Assembly (NCBI GenBank): GCA_022601275.1 | Contig: JAHZIT010000123.1 | Coordinates: forward strand, 1 to 38,918 | Direction: 5' to 3' | DNA length: 38,918 nucleotides | Source of the DNA: Actinomycetes bacterium | GTDB taxonomy: Bacteria; Actinomycetota; Actinomycetes; Mycobacteriales; Mycobacteriaceae | Shown: in pieces, positions 36,816 through 38,918 of the stretch | Layout: the number at the start of each line of letters is the position of its first letter | Numbering within the stretch: position 1 is the first letter of the stretch | Translations under genes and position numbers: made by a program | The notes under the pieces: model-generated | Database searches by the model: none | What the model saw: the letters and a program-made list of their open reading frames with translations, nothing else | Told to the model about the DNA's origin: nothing

Positions 36816-38189
36816 ATGGCTGACCCGCCCTTCGGCTTCTCCGCCGGGGATGACCCCGAGCGTGACAAGCACAAGAAGGACCCCGGCTCCGGTGGCGATC
36901 CCTTCGGGGGTGCGTTCCCAGGCGGCGGCGATTTCGACATGTCGCAACTGGGTCAGATCTTCAGCAAGCTCGGCGAGATGTTCAGCGGTGCGGGCAGCGG
37001 GATGCCCGGGGGCGCGGCGTCCGGACCGGTCAACTACGACCTGGCCCGCCAGCTTGCGTCGAAATCCATCGGTTTCGTGGCGCCGGTGCCCGAGCAGACG
37101 AGCACCGCCATCTCCGACGCGGTCCGGCTGGCCGAGACCTGGCTGGACGGGGCGACACCACTGCCTGCCGGAACCACCAGGGCGGTGGCGTGGACACCGA
37201 CCGACTGGATCGACAACACGCTGGACACCTGGAAGCGGCTCTGCGACCCGGTCGCCGAGCAGATCGCATCGGTGTGGGCTTCGGCGCTGCCCGAGGAAGC
37301 CAAGTCCATGGCAGGGCCACTGCTGACGATGATGTCGCAAATGGGTGGCATGGCGTTCGGCTCACAGCTGGGCCAGGCTTTGGGCAAGTTGTCTCAGGAA
37401 GTGTTGACCTCCACCGACATCGGGCTGCCGCTTGGACCCAAGGGCGTCGCGGCGCTGATGCCCGACGCGGTCGAGGCGCTCGCTGAGGGCCTCGAACAGC
37501 CACGCAGCGAGATCGTCACTTTCCTCGCCGCCCGAGAGGCTGCCCACCATCGCCTGTTCAGCCACGTGCCGTGGCTTTCCACCCAGGTGCTCGCGACGGT
37601 CGAGGCGTTCGCCAAGGGCACCAAGATCGATATGAGCGGGATCGAGGAGTTCGCACGCGGCTTCAACCCCGCCTCCCTGACCGACCCCTCCGAGATGGAG
37701 CAGCTGCTCAATCAGGGCATCTTCGAACCGAAGGCCACCCCGGAACAGACCGCCGCGCTGGACCGGCTGGAAACCCTGCTGGCCCTTATCGAGGGCTGGG
37801 TGCAAACCGTGGTCGCCGACGCCCTCGGGGACCGGATCCCCGGCACCCAGGCACTCAGCGAGACATTGCGCCGGCGGCGAGGCACCGGCGGACCCGCAGA
37901 GCAGACGTTCGCCACGCTGGTGGGGCTCGAACTGCGGCCGCGCAAAATGAGGGAGGCCGCGGCACTGTGGGAGAGACTGACCCAGGCCGTCGGTGCTGAT
38001 GCGCGCGATGCCGTCTGGCAGCACCCCGACCTGCTGCCCAGCGGGTCGGACCTGGACGAGCCCGCCGGATTCATCGACCGGATGGTCGGCGGCGATACGA
38101 GCGGCATGGACAGCGCCATCGAGCAGGCGCTGAACGAGGCACGCGACCTTGAGCGCGGCGACGATGGGACCGACGCGCCGCAAGAGTAA
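36816..38189 (+). CDS. DUF2342 zincin-like metalloprotease-family protein (Rv3195-like)
   Basis: A 457-residue protein of the actinobacterial DUF2342 (putative zinc-dependent hydrolase/coenzyme-F420-associated type) family. The Gly/Asp/Lys-rich first 70 residues look disordered. The helical core holds AAREAAHHRLF (E241, H244, H245), which resembles a zincin ExxH motif in the family position but is not a classical HExxH. ATG 36816 is chosen because a TACGGT -10 lies 7 nt upstream; an in-frame GTG or TTG at 36798 is less likely. No signal peptide is seen. Divergent from the PDZ-Lon gene, as in M. tuberculosis. Whether it is an active protease is not settled. Confidence 0.88.
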   Translation: MADPPFGFSAGDDPERDKHKKDPGSGGDPFGGAFPGGGDFDMSQLGQIFSKLGEMFSGAGSGMPGGAASGPVNYDLARQLASKSIGFVAPVPEQTSTAISDAVRLAETWLDGATPLPAGTTRAVAWTPTDWIDNTLDTWKRLCDPVAEQIASVWASALPEEAKSMAGPLLTMMSQMGGMAFGSQLGQALGKLSQEVLTSTDIGLPLGPKGVAALMPDAVEALAEGLEQPRSEIVTFLAAREAAHHRLFSHVPWLSTQVLATVEAFAKGTKIDMSGIEEFARGFNPASLTDPSEMEQLLNQGIFEPKATPEQTAALDRLETLLALIEGWVQTVVADALGDRIPGTQALSETLRRRRGTGGPAEQTFATLVGLELRPRKMREAAALWERLTQAVGADARDAVWQHPDLLPSGSDLDEPAGFIDRMVGGDTSGMDSAIEQALNEARDLERGDDGTDAPQE

Positions 38190-38226
38190 ACGTCACGCCG
38201 ACCCAGGCCTGGTGGATGGCAGGCCC

Positions 38227-38235
38227 TGTGGATAA
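38227..38235 (-). promoter_or_regulatory. Consensus DnaA box (single)
   Basis: TGTGGATAA is the exact reverse complement of the 9-mer TTATCCACA. It lies in the 84-nt gap before the Rv3196-like gene. One isolated box could be a DnaA-titration or transcription-control site, or chance; no second box is nearby. Confidence 0.4.
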
Positions 38236-38273
38236 CTCGTCTCGGGGTAGTTGTGACGTGACACGGTCGTCTC

Positions 38274-38918
38274 ATGACCCGTTACGCGCTCAACCCGAGC
38301 ACGCCGGTGCTGTCCCGGCCCGACAACACCGTCCAGGTCGGCTGGGATCCGCGCCGGGCCCTCGTCGTGCAGCCGCCGCCCGGGCTCTCCGCGCCAGTCT
38401 TGGCTGAGTTGCTACGCGCGCTGCAGTCCGCTGCGACGATCGCCGAGTTGGAGGCGCTGGCCGCCGATCACGGCACCGATACGTCGGTGGTCGCGGCGTT
38501 GGTCACCCACCTGGCCGAAGCCGGTGTCGTCACGGTGACGGCACCCCGCCGCGCCCGCGCCGCCTCGATCCGAGTGCACGGCAGCGGACCGCTATCGGAC
38601 CTGCTCATCGCCTCGCTGCGCTGCTCTGGAGTGCGCCTCAGCCAGAGCTGCAGAACCGACGCGGGAACCGGCGGTGCGGACCTCACGGTTCTGACCGACT
38701 ACCTGGTCGCCGACCCGCGGGTGGTGCGCGATCTGCACGACGCCGCAGTGCCACATCTACCGGTGCGGGTTCGAGACGGCACCGGCCTGGTCGGTCCGCT
38801 GGTGCTCCCCGGCGTTACGAGTTGTCTTCGCTGCGCAGACCTGCATCGCAGCGATCGTGACGCCGCCTGGCCAGCGGTGGCGGCGCAGCTGTGCCGGACC
38901 GTGGGCACCGCCGACCGG
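38274..38918 (+). CDS. Rv3196-like protein, E1/TOMM-precursor-binding type, 5' part only
   Basis: The first 215 residues of a protein that runs off the right edge; the frame is open throughout. It begins MTRYALNPSTPVLSRPD and contains a winged-helix-like N-terminal third, then GPLVLPGVTSCLRCADLHRSDRDAAWP, whose CxxC-DLHR-D stretch is typical of the ThiF/E1-like partner proteins of thiazole/oxazole-modified (TOMM) peptide cyclodehydratases. The position after the DUF2342 gene matches M. tuberculosis Rv3196. Whether it serves a peptide-modifying pathway cannot be judged from this part. ATG 38274 is the only reasonable start; no strong ribosome site is visible. Confidence 0.82.
   Translation, partial: MTRYALNPSTPVLSRPDNTVQVGWDPRRALVVQPPPGLSAPVLAELLRALQSAATIAELEALAADHGTDTSVVAALVTHLAEAGVVTVTAPRRARAASIRVHGSGPLSDLLIASLRCSGVRLSQSCRTDAGTGGADLTVLTDYLVADPRVVRDLHDAAVPHLPVRVRDGTGLVGPLVLPGVTSCLRCADLHRSDRDAAWPAVAAQLCRTVGTADR

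Overview
The window is high-GC actinobacterial DNA with many GTG starts and 1-10 nt gene overlaps. Gene content and order point to a mycobacterium (Mycobacterium/Mycolicibacterium). The evidence is three blocks whose order, recalled from M. tuberculosis, is Rv3145-Rv3158 (nuoA-N), Rv3167c-Rv3171c and Rv3193c-Rv3196. The material between these blocks differs from M. tuberculosis. Species cannot be named from this sequence alone.

Layout. (1) 1-15229: the 3' end of nuoA, then nuoB-nuoN, a complete translationally coupled operon for proton-pumping NADH:quinone dehydrogenase (complex I). The iron-sulphur cluster ligands checked in NuoB, E, F, G and I are all visible. (2) 15230-18345: a repeat-bearing gap, then a TetR regulator divergent from a two-gene operon (APH-fold kinase and a Rv3169-type protein). 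A perfect inverted repeat lies over the shared promoter. (3) 18346-28142: a block of oxidoreductases with two Baeyer-Villiger-type flavin monooxygenases, an F420-type (LLM) oxidoreductase, an amine-oxidase-family flavoprotein (AofH), an alpha/beta hydrolase (Hpx), a quinone oxidoreductase, a FabG3-like hydroxysteroid dehydrogenase and a second SDR. The enzymes fit an alcohol -> ketone -> ester/lactone -> hydrolysis scheme for a lipophilic substrate; this is inference. (4) 28153-32217: an HpnE/phytoene-desaturase-like flavoprotein between two small membrane proteins, divergent from a WS/DGAT acyltransferase. (5) 32238-32354: a very strong bidirectional terminator and an initiator tRNA-fMet. (6) 32355-38918: tandem repeats, a UPF0182 membrane protein, a PDZ-Lon-type secreted protease, a DUF2342 zincin-like protein divergent from it (both apparently leaderless), and the start of a Rv3196-like E1/TOMM-type protein cut by the window edge.

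No stretch over 300 bases lacks a gene. The largest gaps are 30363-30645 (divergent promoter region; no convincing element seen) and 32355-32569 (tandem repeats). No insertion sequence, prophage, CRISPR array or obvious foreign-composition island was seen. The less ordinary features are many short in-frame or intergenic tandem duplications, a 26-bp perfect palindrome inside nuoE, an apparent dispersed 22-nt intergenic repeat, and several candidate operators in divergent promoter regions.
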